Translations under genes and position numbers: made by a program
Notes under the pieces: model-generated
Told to the model about the DNA's origin: nothing
Database searches by the model: none
Seen by the model: the letters and a program-made list of their open reading frames with translations, nothing else
DNA from: Actinobacillus porcitonsillarum
Lineage (GTDB): Bacteria; Pseudomonadota; Gammaproteobacteria; Enterobacterales; Pasteurellaceae
Assembly: GCF_003101015.1 (NCBI RefSeq)
Contig: NZ_CP029206.1
Span: 620,001-684,000, forward strand
Direction of reading: 5' to 3'
Length of the DNA stretch: 64,000 nucleotides
Part shown: in pieces, positions 15,447 through 27,188 of the stretch
Layout: the number at the start of each line of letters is the position of its first letter
How positions within the stretch are numbered: position 1 is the stretch's first letter

Positions 15447-15471
15447 GGAGCAAATGTTGCTATTTGCTCCT
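15447..15471. terminator. Hairpin between the lipoprotein gene and ansB
   Basis: AGGAGCAAAT / ATTTGCTCCT forms a perfect 10-bp stem with a 5-base loop about 20 bases downstream of the lipoprotein stop. There is no T-run on the minus strand, so it may be an RNA stabiliser or a weak terminator. Confidence 0.45.
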
Positions 15472-15491
15472 TAGAAAAGCTCTCTTTGGTA

Positions 15492-16139
15492 TTAATTCCC
15501 AACGGATAAAAGCAATAAAGGAATCTGACCAATTAAGGCGATGGGAAGAAAAATAATTGAAAGTGGTTCTGTAACAACGGCTTCCAATACTTTTCCTGAA
15601 TTCGTTTGACGTGTTTGGGTAATCCAGACCTCTTGATTGGCTTTTGCAATGTTGAACGGTTGGCTAAATTTAAGCTTTTGGATTAACTCATTTCGATTAC
15701 TCACAGAAATTACCCTCCCACCATCTAACAACGCCCACGCATATAAAGCATCAGAAGGCTCATTATTCTCACGCCCAATTCGGAACGGTGCTTCATTGCG
15801 GATTTTATCCACAGCTAAAAGTTGCTGTTGCTCTTTTTTTGATAATTTATTTGCCGGCATAACCACACGATAAATAAAACTAACCGCTGGTTTATCATTT
15901 TTATGTTCTTTTTCGATCTCAATTTCAGGATAACGGTCCGACAGTCGCTTATGATAGTTTTTTTCAAAACTTAATATCGTAGAAAAGGCAGCAATATTAT
16001 CTTGACCTTCCAATTCATAGTCATAGGTTTTACCTAAAACAACTAATTTATCACCGATAATTCCCGCCGCTAAAATCTGTTCATCATAAGATCGCTGAAA
16101 TTTATTTTCCTGTGTTGAGGTGCAAGCCGTTAAAAACAC
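15492..16139 (-). pseudogene. Lipoprotein gene with its start cut off by an IS remnant
   Basis: The frame encodes a lipoprotein-like sequence with a lipobox (VFLTAC|TST) right at its beginning and a hydrophobic C-terminus (LSIIFLPIALIGQIPLLLLSVG). I do not recognise the family. The only start codon is GTG at 16139, which leaves just five residues before the lipobox Cys. Reading further upstream gives Q-I-L-S-K-I-L-L-L-S-S, a normal signal-peptide core, but no start codon follows before the end of the IS1016 remnant at 16172. The insertion therefore appears to have removed the start codon and n-region. It may be inactive, or translated without export. Confidence 0.65.
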
Positions 16140-16171
16140 ACTGCTAAGAAGAAGTATTTTAGATAAGATTT

Positions 16172-16859
16172 GGGGATGAAGTAGATTAGCCCTAAATTCT
16201 ACACCATTTTCTCAACGTTTTAAGTTGCTCTTTTGGTGTCCCAAAGTTAAACCGAAATTCACATTCCTTCAAGAATAAAGGAAAACTTTTTCGGTCAATT
16301 CCATTATATTTTCGGAGTATCCGCTTGCCGTTGATGTGATTTTGTTCCACCACAAACAACTCCTCATGGTTAATGCGTTCGTGGTGAAATTCACTTACAT
16401 CAAGAGCATCATAGCTCCGATAAGTATCGGTATAAACCCGGCTGTCAGGCTTGATTTTTTGCGATAACAGGCATTAGCGTTCTTGTTTTCGTATCATTGA
16501 CGACCACAGTAAACACTTTTCCTCGTCGTTTTGCCAAAAACAGCCACTTTTCCTGCCGCTCCACGACCTCGTTTTCCTTTATGATTACGATGTCCACAGA
16601 AATCGCTTTCATCCAGCCCAGTTTGCCCGTCAAATACTTCATCTGCTTCAAGTGCTAAATGATAGATGATAACCTCACGGATTTTGCGGTAAAACAGGAT
16701 AGCTGAATTGGGCTGAATACCGAGTAAATCTATCGCTGATCGAGCTGTTACTTCTAATACAAAAAATTCAAGGAGCTTTTTCTGTATAGATTTCTTTAAC
16801 TTACAATGAGTTATCTTCATTTTTGTAGGTTAGCATCCTAGCTAATCTACACCAGCCCC
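16172..16859 (-). mobile_element. IS1016-type element (IS1595 family), degenerate
   Basis: The 688-bp element is bounded by imperfect inverted ends: GGGGATGAAGTAGATTAGC at the left, and the complement of the right end reads GGGGCTGGTGTAGATTAGC (16 of 19 match). It encloses one broken transposase gene. The 8 bases flanking each side do not match, so no target duplication is visible, suggesting an old insertion or a deletion after it. The left end cuts into a lipoprotein signal sequence and the right end lies 17 bases past the dGTPase stop. Confidence 0.85.
16192..16820 (-). pseudogene. IS1016-type transposase, two frameshifts and a deletion
   Basis: The N-terminal part (from the ATG at 16820) reads MKITHCKLKKSIQKKLLEFF through LDESDFCG and KGKRGRGAAGK. 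A frameshift near 16550-16500 moves to LAKRRGKVFTVVVND. A second near 16450 moves to SRVYTDTYRSYDALD, continuing to KSFPLFLKECEFRFNFGTP and ending at 16192. In intact IS1016 transposases, as I recall them, NHING is followed by I-E-N-F-W-N-Q-A. Here it runs straight into KRILRKYNG, so about eight codons around a conserved acidic residue are lost. It cannot make an active enzyme. Confidence 0.9.
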
Positions 16860-16876
16860 CATTATAAAATTAAAGC

Positions 16877-18199
16877 TTAAATATTCTTTCCTGATAGGCT
16901 TAAATATAATTCATGAGCATAGCTATCTGTCATTCCTGAAATAAAATCAGTTACCATCAATAGTCTATGATATAGTAGCTCACTTTCATCTTTAGTATTG
17001 TCTTTTAATTTTTCATATACAGCCAAGTGATTTTTTGCGATTAGTTGCCATAATTTTTTATCTAACTTTGATTTAGGTTCTGGCAATATCACTGCGGGAA
17101 TAAATTTATCTAATAAAAATGTTAGTATAGTATGCCCTGCTATTTCTAGTTTTAAAATATCTTTGTTAGAAAATATTTTTTTCTTAGCGAATTCATCTAA
17201 TACTTTATGTAGTCCCTCGCTATGTGTACCAAAAAATAAATCTTGATCAAATCCCCCCAACATAATTTTATCATAATTATTAGTGAATGAGAATTTGGCG
17301 GCATTAATCATTTTTGTACGTATATCTGAGAAGAATAAGTTAGGATTGTTTTTCTTATTATCAATTATTTCACTAATATGCTTTCCTTCATTATTTTTAT
17401 CATAATTTTCTTTTTGTATTTTTAAGAAGTCTTTAAATTCTTCAAATGTTACAACATTCTTTTCTATAGCATCTTCAATATCATCTGTAAGATATGCAAT
17501 ATCATCAGCAGCTTCTAAAATAAATGTTAATGGATGTCTTGTTTTTTTAGTGGATGTTTCAGAAGTGATTTGATCAAAAATATCTTGTTCAGAAGAAAAG
17601 AATCCTATTTTTTTATCTACTAATTTTCCAGTTTTTGGTTCAGTAGATTTTCTAGTATATTTAATCATTGTATTTAAAGTTGCATAGGTTAAGTTCATAC
17701 CATAATTCCCAGAAAAATTATGTAATTTTGTGACTATGCGTAATGCTTGAGCATTTCCCTCAAAATTAATTAGATCCTGAAAGTGTTCGGGTTTAAGAGA
17801 AAATTTTTCATTTTTCTTTTTTAAATGTTCATCAAGATTATTTTTAAACCATTCTCTAATGATATCTTCACCAAAATGACCAAATGGTGGATTACCAATA
17901 TCATGTAATAAGCTAGCACTTTCTACTATGCGACATATCTTTTCTTTATATGGTTTTAATTCTTCTTTGTAGGTACAAATATCAATTGCAAGCTCTCTGG
18001 CAATCATTGCAACTTCAATAGAGTGAGTTAATCTCGTATGAATAAAATCATTTCTTTCTAATGGAAATACTTGAGTTTTATCTTGTAATCTTCTGAAGGC
18101 AGGGCTAGTTATAATCCTTTTATAATCACTATCGAAATTTGCAGAATTATTATTATTAGATAATCTTTTTTCACTTAATAAATTTCCCCATTGGAACAT
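16877..18199 (-). CDS. dgt: dGTP triphosphohydrolase family protein (HD domain)
   Basis: The 440-residue protein belongs to the dGTPase family, which splits dGTP into deoxyguanosine and triphosphate. Family blocks are SPAFRRLQDKTQVFPLERN (32-50), TRLTHSIEVAMIAREL with metal ligand H59, and ASLLHDIGNPPFGHFGE with H99-D100. A further Asp lies in EAADDIAYLTDDIEDA. It is shorter than E. coli Dgt (505), nearer in length to stand-alone dGTPases, some of which protect against phage by draining dGTP. The gene is clearly more AT-rich than its neighbours and rich in Lys, Asn and Ile, suggesting transfer. AGGAGAG precedes the ATG. A phage-defence role is an inference. Confidence 0.9.
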   Translation of the reverse strand: MFQWGNLLSEKRLSNNNNSANFDSDYKRIITSPAFRRLQDKTQVFPLERNDFIHTRLTHSIEVAMIARELAIDICTYKEELKPYKEKICRIVESASLLHDIGNPPFGHFGEDIIREWFKNNLDEHLKKKNEKFSLKPEHFQDLINFEGNAQALRIVTKLHNFSGNYGMNLTYATLNTMIKYTRKSTEPKTGKLVDKKIGFFSSEQDIFDQITSETSTKKTRHPLTFILEAADDIAYLTDDIEDAIEKNVVTFEEFKDFLKIQKENYDKNNEGKHISEIIDNKKNNPNLFFSDIRTKMINAAKFSFTNNYDKIMLGGFDQDLFFGTHSEGLHKVLDEFAKKKIFSNKDILKLEIAGHTILTFLLDKFIPAVILPEPKSKLDKKLWQLIAKNHLAVYEKLKDNTKDESELLYHRLLMVTDFISGMTDSYAHELYLSLSGKNI

Positions 18200-18227
18200 A
18201 AAACTCTCCTAATTCTAGAATTACTCA

Positions 18228-18256
18228 TTGCTATATAACTATTTATTATATAGCAA
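18228..18256 (-). promoter_or_regulatory. Perfect 11-bp dyad at the dgt promoter
   Basis: TTGCTATATAA (18228-18238) and TTATATAGCAA (18246-18256) are perfect inverted repeats with a 7-base spacer, 29-57 bases upstream of the dgt ATG. Read toward dgt, the first arm contains TATAAT at its edge, so the dyad overlaps a plausible -10 box. This suggests a repressor operator. No regulator gene adjoins it. Confidence 0.55.
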
Positions 18257-18340
18257 CAAATATGCTTCATTTTTATTTCATTGAAAACAAATAATTTATA
18301 TTAACTATTTTATAAATAATAGTCTGTGATTAATTTTACA

Positions 18341-21300
18341 TTATTGCAACACCACCCTCGCATTCCTAAAAATCCGCATCCAAGCCCCGTCTTCCGTCCA
18401 GTCTTCTGGATACCAAGAGTTGCTTACTGCGCGGTAAACACGTTCCGGGTGTGGCATCATAATAGCGACACGTCCGTCTAGGTTAGAAATGGCGGTAATG
18501 CCGTTTACTGAGCCGTTCGGGTTGGCTGGGTAAACTTCGGTTGGGTTGCCGTTATTGTCGATGTATTGGGCGATAACCAAGTTCTGTTTTTGTAAATTTT
18601 CAAGCTGATCTGACCGCTTAAATTCCACCTGCCCTTCACCGTGGGAAACGGCAATTGGCATATGCGAGCCAGCCATTCCGCTGAACCAGAGTGAGTTGGT
18701 GTCGTTGATTTTTACCAGTCCCACACGGGCTTCAAAGCGTTCGGACTTGTTACGCACGAAGCGTGGCCAGTTTTCTGTGCCAGGGATAATTTCCGCCAAG
18801 TTTGACACCATTTGGCAACCGTTACATACACCTAATGCAAGGGTATTCGGGTTGGCGAAGAATTGGCTGAATTGATCGCGTAGCATTGGGTTGAATAGGA
18901 TCGATTTCGCCCAGCCGCCACCTGCACCGAGTACGTCGCCGTAAGAGAAGCCGCCGCACGCCACGAGAGCATTGAAGTCGGTGAGATTGCGTCTGCCAGC
19001 CATTAAGTCGCTCATATGCACATCAATCGCATTGAAGCCTGCACGGTCGAAGGCGGCTGCCATTTCGTAATGGCTGTTTACGCCCTGTTCACGCAAGATT
19101 GCCACTGTCGGTTTCACGCCACGGTTGATAAACGGTGCGGCAATATCTTCATTGACATCATAGGTTAAGAATGCGGATAAGCCTTTGTTATTTGGGCCTT
19201 TTTTGGTTTCAAATTCTTGATCGGCACATTCAGGATTGTCACGCAAGCGTTGCATTTGGTGTGTAAGTTCCGCCCAAATTCCACGCAATTCAGAGCGTTT
19301 TTCACTGAGTAATTTGCGTGTGCCACTGGTGATTTCAAACAGATCGCCTTCCGCTGCCGAGCCGATGTCTTTGGTAATGTGTAGCAAGTTGTGAGCTTTC
19401 AACACATCACGCACCGCATTTAAGTCGCTCTCTTTGATTTGAATAACCGCACCGAGTTCTTCGTTGAATAACACCGCTAAATCGTTGTCGCCTAATGCGG
19501 TGATGTGAGCCGATACGCCACAGTTTCCGGCAAACGCCATTTCTGCAAGGGTGGTGATTAAACCACCGTCCGAACGGTCGTGGTAAGCGAGTAATTTATC
19601 ATCTGCGACTAAGGCTTGCATTGCGTTGAAGAAGTTTTTCAAGGTTTCCACATTCACGACATCAGCCGGTTTATCGCCAAGTTGTTTGTAAACCTGTGCT
19701 AACGCCGTTGCACCTAAGCGGTTTTTGCCTTCGCCTAAATCGAGTAACAATAAGCGAGTTGCACCTTTGTCAGTACGAAGTTGTGGAGTAACGGTTTTAC
19801 GCACATCTTCCACGCGTGCGAAAGCTGAAATGACTAAAGAAAGCGGTGCGGTGACGGCCTTTTGCTCACCGTTCTCTTCCCAAGTGGTACGCATTGACAT
19901 TGAGTCCTTGCCCACCGGAATGGTAATGCCTAGTGCAGGGCAAAGCTCTTCGCCCACCGCTTTCACCGCTTCATACAATCCTGCGTCTTCGCCTGCGTGA
20001 CCTGCCGCTGACATCCAGTTTGCCGAGAGTTTAATGCGTTTAATATCACCGATATTGGTTGCGGCAATATTGGTAATACTTTCTGCTACCGCTAAGCGAG
20101 CAGATGCTCCGAAGTCAAGCAAGGCAACTGGTGCACGTTCGCCCATTGCCATTGCTTCGCCGTGGTAGCTGTCTAAACTTGCGGTAGTTACGGCACAGTC
20201 AGCAACAGGGATTTGCCACGGGCCGACCATCTGATCACGAGCCACCATTGCGGTTACCGAGCGGTCGCCGATGGTAATTAAGAAGGTTTTTTCTGCGACC
20301 ACAGGTAAGCGTAACACACGGTGGAAGGCTTCTTTAAGCTGAATGTCTTCCTGTGCAAGCGGTGGGTTTTGAACGGTTTTTGACGAAACCTGACGGTGCA
20401 TTTTCGGGGTTTTGCCGAGTAGCACGTTCATCGGTAAATCAATCGGGTTATTGTCAAAATGATCATCGTGCAGGGTTAAATGTTTCTCTTCCGTCGCTTC
20501 GCCGATCACCGCATAAGGCGCACGTTCACGTTGGCAAAGTGCTTCAAATAATGGCAATTTGTCGGCTGCAACCGCTAATACATAACGCTCTTGCGACTCG
20601 TTACACCAAATTTCAAGCGGTGACATTCCTTTTTCGTCACACAAAATTTTGCGTAAATCGAATTTACCGCCACGATCGCCATCGTGAACTAATTCCGGCA
20701 TTGCGTTTGATAAACCGCCTGCGCCCACATCGTGAATAAATAAAATCGGGTTCTCATCGCCTAACTGCCAGCAACGGTCGATCACTTCTTGGCAACGGCG
20801 TTCCATTTCTGGATTTTCACGCTGAACGGAAGCAAAATCTAAATCTTCTTTAGATTTGCCAGACGCCATTGACGAAGCCGCACCGCCGCCTAAACCGATA
20901 TTCATCGCAGGGCCACCAAGCACAATTAACTTCGCCCCAACAGGGATTTCGCCTTTTTGAACGTGTTCGGCACGAATATTACCGATACCGCCAGCGAGCA
21001 TAATCGGTTTGTGATAACCACGCACTTCTTCTCCGCCAAAGCTGTTTACTTTTTCTTCATAAGTACGGAAATAGCCAAGCAACGCAGGGCGACCAAATTC
21101 ATTGTTAAACGCAGCCCCACCAAGCGGACCTTCGATCATAATGTCTAACGCAGAAGCGATACGGTTCGGCTTAGAAAGCGGATTTTCCCACGGCTGTTCA
21201 AAGTTTGGGATTACCAAGTTAGACACAGAGAAGCCTGTCAAACCGGCTTTTGGTTTTGCCCCACGCCCTGTTGCCCCTTCATCACGGATCTCACCGCCTG

Positions 21301-22237
21301 AGCCTGTCGCTGCCCCTGGGAATGGCGAAATGGCTGTCGGGTGATTGTGGGTTTCTACTTTCATTAAAATATGTGCATCTTCTTGATGATAGCGATATTG
21401 CCCGTCCTGGTCTGGGAAGAAGCGACCTACGGTTGAACCTTCCATTACTGCCGCATTATCTTTATAGGCAGAAAGCACATAATCCGGGGTTTTCTCGAAG
21501 GTGTTTTTAATCATTTTGAACAGCGATTTCTCTTGTTTTTCGCCGTCAATCGTCCAGTCTGCGTTGAAAATTTTGTGGCGACAATGCTCGGAGTTCGCCT
21601 GTGCGAACATATAAAGCTCAATATCGTGAGGATTGCGGTTTAACGCCGTGAAATTTTCCACCAAATAATCAATTTCATCTTCCGCCAACGCCAAACCTAA
21701 TTCCACGTTTGCTACTTCTAAGGCTTTGCGACCGCCGCTTAAAATATCTACTGTTGTGAACGGCTTCGGCTTGTGTTGGGCGAACAGTTGGCTCGCTTGG
21801 TTCTCATCGGTTAAAACGGTTTCTAACATACGGTCGTGCAACAAGCCTTTTAGGGTTGCCAACTCTGCTTCATTTAACGCTTGTTCAAACTCAAAATAGT
21901 ACGCCAAACCACGCTCAATACGGTTTACTGCTTCTAGTCCACAGTTATGGGCAATATCTGTCGCTTTTGACGACCACGAAGAAATCGTGCCAACTCGTGG
22001 GGTAACAATCAAACAAAAGCCTGTTGGCTCGTGTTCCGCAAGGGTTGGACCATAATGCAACAGCTCTTGAATTTTTTGTGTTTCATCAGCTTCAAGCGGT
22101 CGATTTAACTCAACAAAATGCAAATACTCGGCATAGACCGATTTGACAGGCAGTTGATGTTGCTCGAATTTTTGTTGAAGTTGGTTTAAACGAAAGTCAG
22201 ATAAGGCAGGTGAGCCACGAAAGGTTTGTACAGTCAT
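18341..22237 (-). CDS. purL: Phosphoribosylformylglycinamidine synthase PurL
   Basis: This enzyme makes FGAM from FGAR, glutamine and ATP in purine synthesis. The 1298-residue single-chain form has the N-terminal [14 protein letters not shown] region, the ATP-binding synthetase core ([21 protein letters not shown] and a second AIRS-like half with [10 protein letters not shown]), and a C-terminal glutaminase. The glutaminase has the Cys nucleophile in LGVCNGCQM and a PHPERV block. Two ATGs exist. I chose 22237, eight bases after GGAA; the one at 22243 is too close to the ribosome-binding site. A PurR box lies about 60 bases upstream. Confidence 0.97.
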   Translation of the reverse strand: MTVQTFRGSPALSDFRLNQLQQKFEQHQLPVKSVYAEYLHFVELNRPLEADETQKIQELLHYGPTLAEHEPTGFCLIVTPRVGTISSWSSKATDIAHNCGLEAVNRIERGLAYYFEFEQALNEAELATLKGLLHDRMLETVLTDENQASQLFAQHKPKPFTTVDILSGGRKALEVANVELGLALAEDEIDYLVENFTALNRNPHDIELYMFAQANSEHCRHKIFNADWTIDGEKQEKSLFKMIKNTFEKTPDYVLSAYKDNAAVMEGSTVGRFFPDQDGQYRYHQEDAHILMKVETHNHPTAISPFPGAATGSGGEIRDEGATGRGAKPKAGLTGFSVSNLVIPNFEQPWENPLSKPNRIASALDIMIEGPLGGAAFNNEFGRPALLGYFRTYEEKVNSFGGEEVRGYHKPIMLAGGIGNIRAEHVQKGEIPVGAKLIVLGGPAMNIGLGGGAASSMASGKSKEDLDFASVQRENPEMERRCQEVIDRCWQLGDENPILFIHDVGAGGLSNAMPELVHDGDRGGKFDLRKILCDEKGMSPLEIWCNESQERYVLAVAADKLPLFEALCQRERAPYAVIGEATEEKHLTLHDDHFDNNPIDLPMNVLLGKTPKMHRQVSSKTVQNPPLAQEDIQLKEAFHRVLRLPVVAEKTFLITIGDRSVTAMVARDQMVGPWQIPVADCAVTTASLDSYHGEAMAMGERAPVALLDFGASARLAVAESITNIAATNIGDIKRIKLSANWMSAAGHAGEDAGLYEAVKAVGEELCPALGITIPVGKDSMSMRTTWEENGEQKAVTAPLSLVISAFARVEDVRKTVTPQLRTDKGATRLLLLDLGEGKNRLGATALAQVYKQLGDKPADVVNVETLKNFFNAMQALVADDKLLAYHDRSDGGLITTLAEMAFAGNCGVSAHITALGDNDLAVLFNEELGAVIQIKESDLNAVRDVLKAHNLLHITKDIGSAAEGDLFEITSGTRKLLSEKRSELRGIWAELTHQMQRLRDNPECADQEFETKKGPNNKGLSAFLTYDVNEDIAAPFINRGVKPTVAILREQGVNSHYEMAAAFDRAGFNAIDVHMSDLMAGRRNLTDFNALVACGGFSYGDVLGAGGGWAKSILFNPMLRDQFSQFFANPNTLALGVCNGCQMVSNLAEIIPGTENWPRFVRNKSERFEARVGLVKINDTNSLWFSGMAGSHMPIAVSHGEGQVEFKRSDQLENLQKQNLVIAQYIDNNGNPTEVYPANPNGSVNGITAISNLDGRVAIMMPHPERVYRAVSNSWYPEDWTEDGAWMRIFRNARVVLQ

Positions 22238-22278
22238 TTGCATGTTCCGTATAAAAAATAAGAAAAATAACTTTGGCT

Positions 22279-22307
22279 ATTATAACGGATAACGCAAACG
22301 TTTGCAT
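22279..22307 (-). promoter_or_regulatory. purL promoter with PurR operator
   Basis: ACGCAAACGTTTGCAT (22292-22307) matches the PurR consensus ACGCAAACGTTTGCGT at 15 of 16 positions. On the minus strand TATAAT (complement of 22279-22284) lies downstream of it, so the operator covers the -35 region. purL is therefore probably repressed when purines are plentiful. Confidence 0.85.
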
Positions 22308-22531
22308 TGGGAAATTATATCTGAAGAAATTCCTTATAAACTTCTTTTGATTGTTAATAAAAAGATAAAATTGTAAACAAAATATTTCTATTTGTTTAAA
22401 TATACTTCTTTATTGGTATTTTTATTTGCGAATATGTTTAAACAAGCGTAGAATCCGACCGTCTTTGAGGGATAAGGCTCCATCAGGTCATTGTTTATTT
22501 TATTGATTATGTTTTTATAGAGGACATCATT

Positions 22532-23167
22532 ATGAGTTTATTCTCAGAATCATCAAAACGTCGTTATGGCGTGGCGGTATTTGTTGGTATTGTTGCCGGC
22601 ATTATTTCAGCATTCGTAAAATGGGGTGCAGAGCATCCGTTCCCACCACGTAGCCCAATTGATTTATTCACAGCTGCGTGTCCACAACCTGTATTGGATG
22701 CATTAAATTCAGGTGCATTAGCAATGAATGGTGCATTAGAACAATGTTCACGTGCAGTTTTAAACCCACCGGCAGTATTCTTACGTGATTACATCGGTAT
22801 TGACCCTTATAACACAGTTGCATTCACTTTTGCAGATCACCCATTTAACTCAATCGGTGTAACACATATGATCTTCTCATTAGTGTTCGCAATTGGTTAC
22901 TGTATCGTTGCTGAAATCTTCCCGAAAATTAAATTCTGGCAAGGTATCGGTGCAGGTATCATCGCAAATATCTGTGTTCACTACATCACATTCCCAGCGC
23001 TAGGTTTAACACCACCGGTTGCAGAATGGCCATTATATGAACACATTTCTGAATTAGTAGGGCATATCTTCTGGTTCTGGAGCATTGAGGTAATTCGCCG
23101 TGATTTACGTAACCGTATTACAGGTTTACCGGATGTTGATGAAGCAACACGTTATCCAAATGCGTAA
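22532..23167 (+). CDS. YagU family inner-membrane protein
   Basis: The 211-residue protein resembles E. coli YagU (DUF1440), an inner-membrane protein linked to acid survival. Hydrophobic segments appear at VAVFVGIVAGIISAFV, THMIFSLVFAIGYCIVAEIF, IGAGIIANICVHYITFPALG and the HISELVGHIFWFWSIEVI block. The ATG at 22532 follows GAGGA. It is a single-gene unit ending in a strong terminator. The biochemical role is unknown. Confidence 0.85.
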   Translation: MSLFSESSKRRYGVAVFVGIVAGIISAFVKWGAEHPFPPRSPIDLFTAACPQPVLDALNSGALAMNGALEQCSRAVLNPPAVFLRDYIGIDPYNTVAFTFADHPFNSIGVTHMIFSLVFAIGYCIVAEIFPKIKFWQGIGAGIIANICVHYITFPALGLTPPVAEWPLYEHISELVGHIFWFWSIEVIRRDLRNRITGLPDVDEATRYPNA

Positions 23168-23187
23168 TGTTGTGATAAATTGATGAG

Positions 23188-23216
23188 AAAGCCGCAATAT
23201 AAATTGCGGCTTTTTC
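23188..23216 (+). terminator. Intrinsic terminator after the YagU-type gene
   Basis: A perfect 11-bp stem AAAGCCGCAAT / ATTGCGGCTTT with a 4-base loop is followed by TTTTTCTTTT. A weaker inverted uptake pair lies at about 23239-23283, between this gene and the convergent glpK. Confidence 0.9.
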
Positions 23217-23306
23217 TTTTGATTAAAGTCATAGATCAAGCGGTCAGATTTTGTCATTTATTTACACATTCCGACTGCTTGTCTATTTTAGGATATTAAG
23301 CGTAAA

Positions 23307-25146
<1,840 letters not shown>

Positions 25147-25890
25147 ATGAATGCTTATCTTGCAGAATTTATTGGCACAGCCATTTTAATATTAATGGGT
25201 AATGGAGTGGTGGCGAATGTATGTTTAAATAAAACAAAAGGTCAGAGTTCGGGGTGGATTGTCATTACCACAGCTTGGGCTTTTGCGGTTTATGTGGGAG
25301 TGGTTATTGCGGGTCCTTATAGCGGGGCTCATTTTAACCCCGCCGTTACGATTGCGCTTGCAGTAAAAGGCGCTTTTGAATGGAACATGGTTGCTGGCTA
25401 TATTGGTGCACAAATGGCGGGAGCGATTGTGGGCGCTTTATTAGTTTATCTTTCTTATAAAGACCACTTTGCCGTAACAGAAGAGGAAGGTTTAAAACGA
25501 GCGTGTTTCTGTACAGAACCTGCAATTAGAAACTATGGCAGCAATTTTATTAGTGAAGCGATTGCAACCTTTGTATTGCTCTTTGTTATTTTCTATATTA
25601 CTGGCGCAGAAATTACAATGCCTGGGGCAACGGAAGCAACTCCGATTGGTTTAGGTTCTGTGGGTGCTATTCCTGTGGCAATTTTAATTTGGGCATTAGG
25701 TTTAAGTCTTGGTGGTACAACAGGTTATGCATTAAATCCAGCTCGTGACTTAGGTCCTCGTATCACGCTTGGCGTGTTACTTGGCGGTGTATTAAAAACA
25801 CCTGCAGACTGGGGATATAGTTGGGTGCCAGTGTTAGGTCCGATTACAGGTGGTGTATTGGCAGCCATTGTTTATAATGCAATTATGTAA
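25147..25890 (+). CDS. glpF: Glycerol uptake facilitator GlpF
   Basis: This is an aquaglyceroporin that lets glycerol cross the inner membrane by facilitated diffusion. The 247-residue protein has the two NPA half-helix motifs, GAHFNPAV (NPA at 64-66) and ALNPARD (NPA at 197-199). The Asp after the second motif is typical of glycerol rather than water channels. AGGAG precedes the ATG. Glycerol entering here is trapped by the divergently encoded GlpK. Confidence 0.96.
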   Translation: MNAYLAEFIGTAILILMGNGVVANVCLNKTKGQSSGWIVITTAWAFAVYVGVVIAGPYSGAHFNPAVTIALAVKGAFEWNMVAGYIGAQMAGAIVGALLVYLSYKDHFAVTEEEGLKRACFCTEPAIRNYGSNFISEAIATFVLLFVIFYITGAEITMPGATEATPIGLGSVGAIPVAILIWALGLSLGGTTGYALNPARDLGPRITLGVLLGGVLKTPADWGYSWVPVLGPITGGVLAAIVYNAIM

Positions 25891-25921
25891 ATGATTTTGA
25901 AATACTAAAGAAACCTTCGAT

Positions 25922-25958
25922 AAAGCCTCAAGTAATATAAATTGCTTGAGGCTTTTTA
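25922..25958 (+). terminator. glpF terminator
   Basis: AAAGCCTCAAG (25922-25932) and CTTGAGGCTTT (25945-25955) form a perfect 11-bp stem followed by TT and ATTT, about 30 bases after the glpF stop. Confidence 0.88.
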
Positions 25959-25987
25959 TTTAATAGTGCCGATTTAAAGCAAAATAA

Positions 25988-26072
25988 AAACCTCAAAATA
26001 ATCTCTTTATTTGAGGTTTCTATTTTACAAGCGGTTAATTTTGTAAAAGAATTTCCATATTTAACCGCTTGT
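25988..26072 (-). terminator. glpQ terminators (two hairpins, one an uptake-sequence pair)
   Basis: Downstream of the minus-strand glpQ are two inverted repeats. ACAAGCGGTTAA (26027-26038) / TTAACCGCTTGT (26061-26072) is a perfect uptake-sequence pair. AAACCTCAAA (25988-25997) pairs with TTTGAGGTTT (26010-26019), and on the minus strand it runs into TTTTTATTTT, a good intrinsic terminator. Confidence 0.8.
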
Positions 26073-26085
26073 GATTCTTAAAAGT

Positions 26086-27165
26086 TTATTTTTTCTTTAA
26101 GAATTCAACACCCGTATCAGGGAAGTCAGTAAACACGCCTGTTGCACCTGCTTTATTTAATAAAGCATCGTACATTTCGTTTACATTGGTAAAGAACTCA
26201 GGTAGTGCGTCTTTGCGTACTGTGTACGGGTGAAGTTCCATCTTATATTGGGCTAACTCTTTAACTAATGGAGTGTAAACAATGTTGCCTACTTTTGATT
26301 TCTCTTTGTCGATCAACATATACCAACCTGGTCCAACACCGTCTGCGTATTTCGCTACTTCTGCCATCGCACCTGGTTTGAACATCCAGTCGTAGTTGTA
26401 ATTTACCCATTTACCTGATTTGTCTTTTTCTTCCGTTTCGTGCCAGTCAGTGTAAGCCACTAATTGTACAAGTTTCACGTCCATACCAAGTTTTGGTAGC
26501 AATTCTGTTTTGATACGTTTTAACTCGTTGAAGTCAAAGGTTTGTAGATAAACAAGATCTGATTTTTGGTCATAACCATATTTTTTCAACACTTTTAAAG
26601 TTTCCAGTGCAATATCTTTACCTTCTTGGTGGTGTAACCAAGGGGCTTTGATTTCAGGGTAGATACCGATTTTTTTGCCGGTGGATTTTTCTAAACCTTG
26701 GATAAATTCAATTTCGTCTTCAAAGGTGTGAATTTTGAAATCAGATTTCCACATTGGGAAGCGGTTTGGATAGACTTGAACTTGTTTGCCATCTTCTACT
26801 TTGAAGTTTTCGGTCATTTCAAGGGTTTGGATTTCTTTTAAAGTGAAATCTGCCACATAATAGCGTCCATCTTTTCTCGCACGATTTGGGAATTTTTTCG
26901 CGACATCGGTTAAACCATCAAGGAAATGGTCGTGAATAACTACGAGGCGATTATCTTTGGTCATTGCAAGATCTTGCTCTAAATAATCCGCTTGTTGCCC
27001 AAACGCTAGAGCTTTACTCTCTAAAGTATGTTCTGGTAAATAACCACTTGCACCACGGTGAGCGATAATTAATTTATCTGATTGTGTTGCGACTGGGGTT
27101 GATGTTGAGCAACCTGCTAATACTGCTGTTGCGACTAAACCTAATGCAAATTTTGTGAGTTTCAT
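26086..27165 (-). CDS. glpQ: Glycerophosphodiester phosphodiesterase GlpQ (lipoprotein, protein D type)
   Basis: GlpQ hydrolyses glycerophosphodiesters to glycerol-3-phosphate and an alcohol outside the cytoplasm. The 359-residue precursor has a lipoprotein signal with lipobox L-A-G-C (Cys19), so it is membrane-anchored like protein D of H. influenzae. The GDPD motif IIAHRGASGYLPEHTLES (His36) and VIHDHFLDG (His78, His80) give the catalytic and metal residues. It follows the unknown exported protein and glpT on the same strand, so its product can be imported by GlpT. Confidence 0.95.
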   Translation of the reverse strand: MKLTKFALGLVATAVLAGCSTSTPVATQSDKLIIAHRGASGYLPEHTLESKALAFGQQADYLEQDLAMTKDNRLVVIHDHFLDGLTDVAKKFPNRARKDGRYYVADFTLKEIQTLEMTENFKVEDGKQVQVYPNRFPMWKSDFKIHTFEDEIEFIQGLEKSTGKKIGIYPEIKAPWLHHQEGKDIALETLKVLKKYGYDQKSDLVYLQTFDFNELKRIKTELLPKLGMDVKLVQLVAYTDWHETEEKDKSGKWVNYNYDWMFKPGAMAEVAKYADGVGPGWYMLIDKEKSKVGNIVYTPLVKELAQYKMELHPYTVRKDALPEFFTNVNEMYDALLNKAGATGVFTDFPDTGVEFLKKK

Positions 27166-27188
27166 TTTGTTTTCCTTCTTATAGTGAG

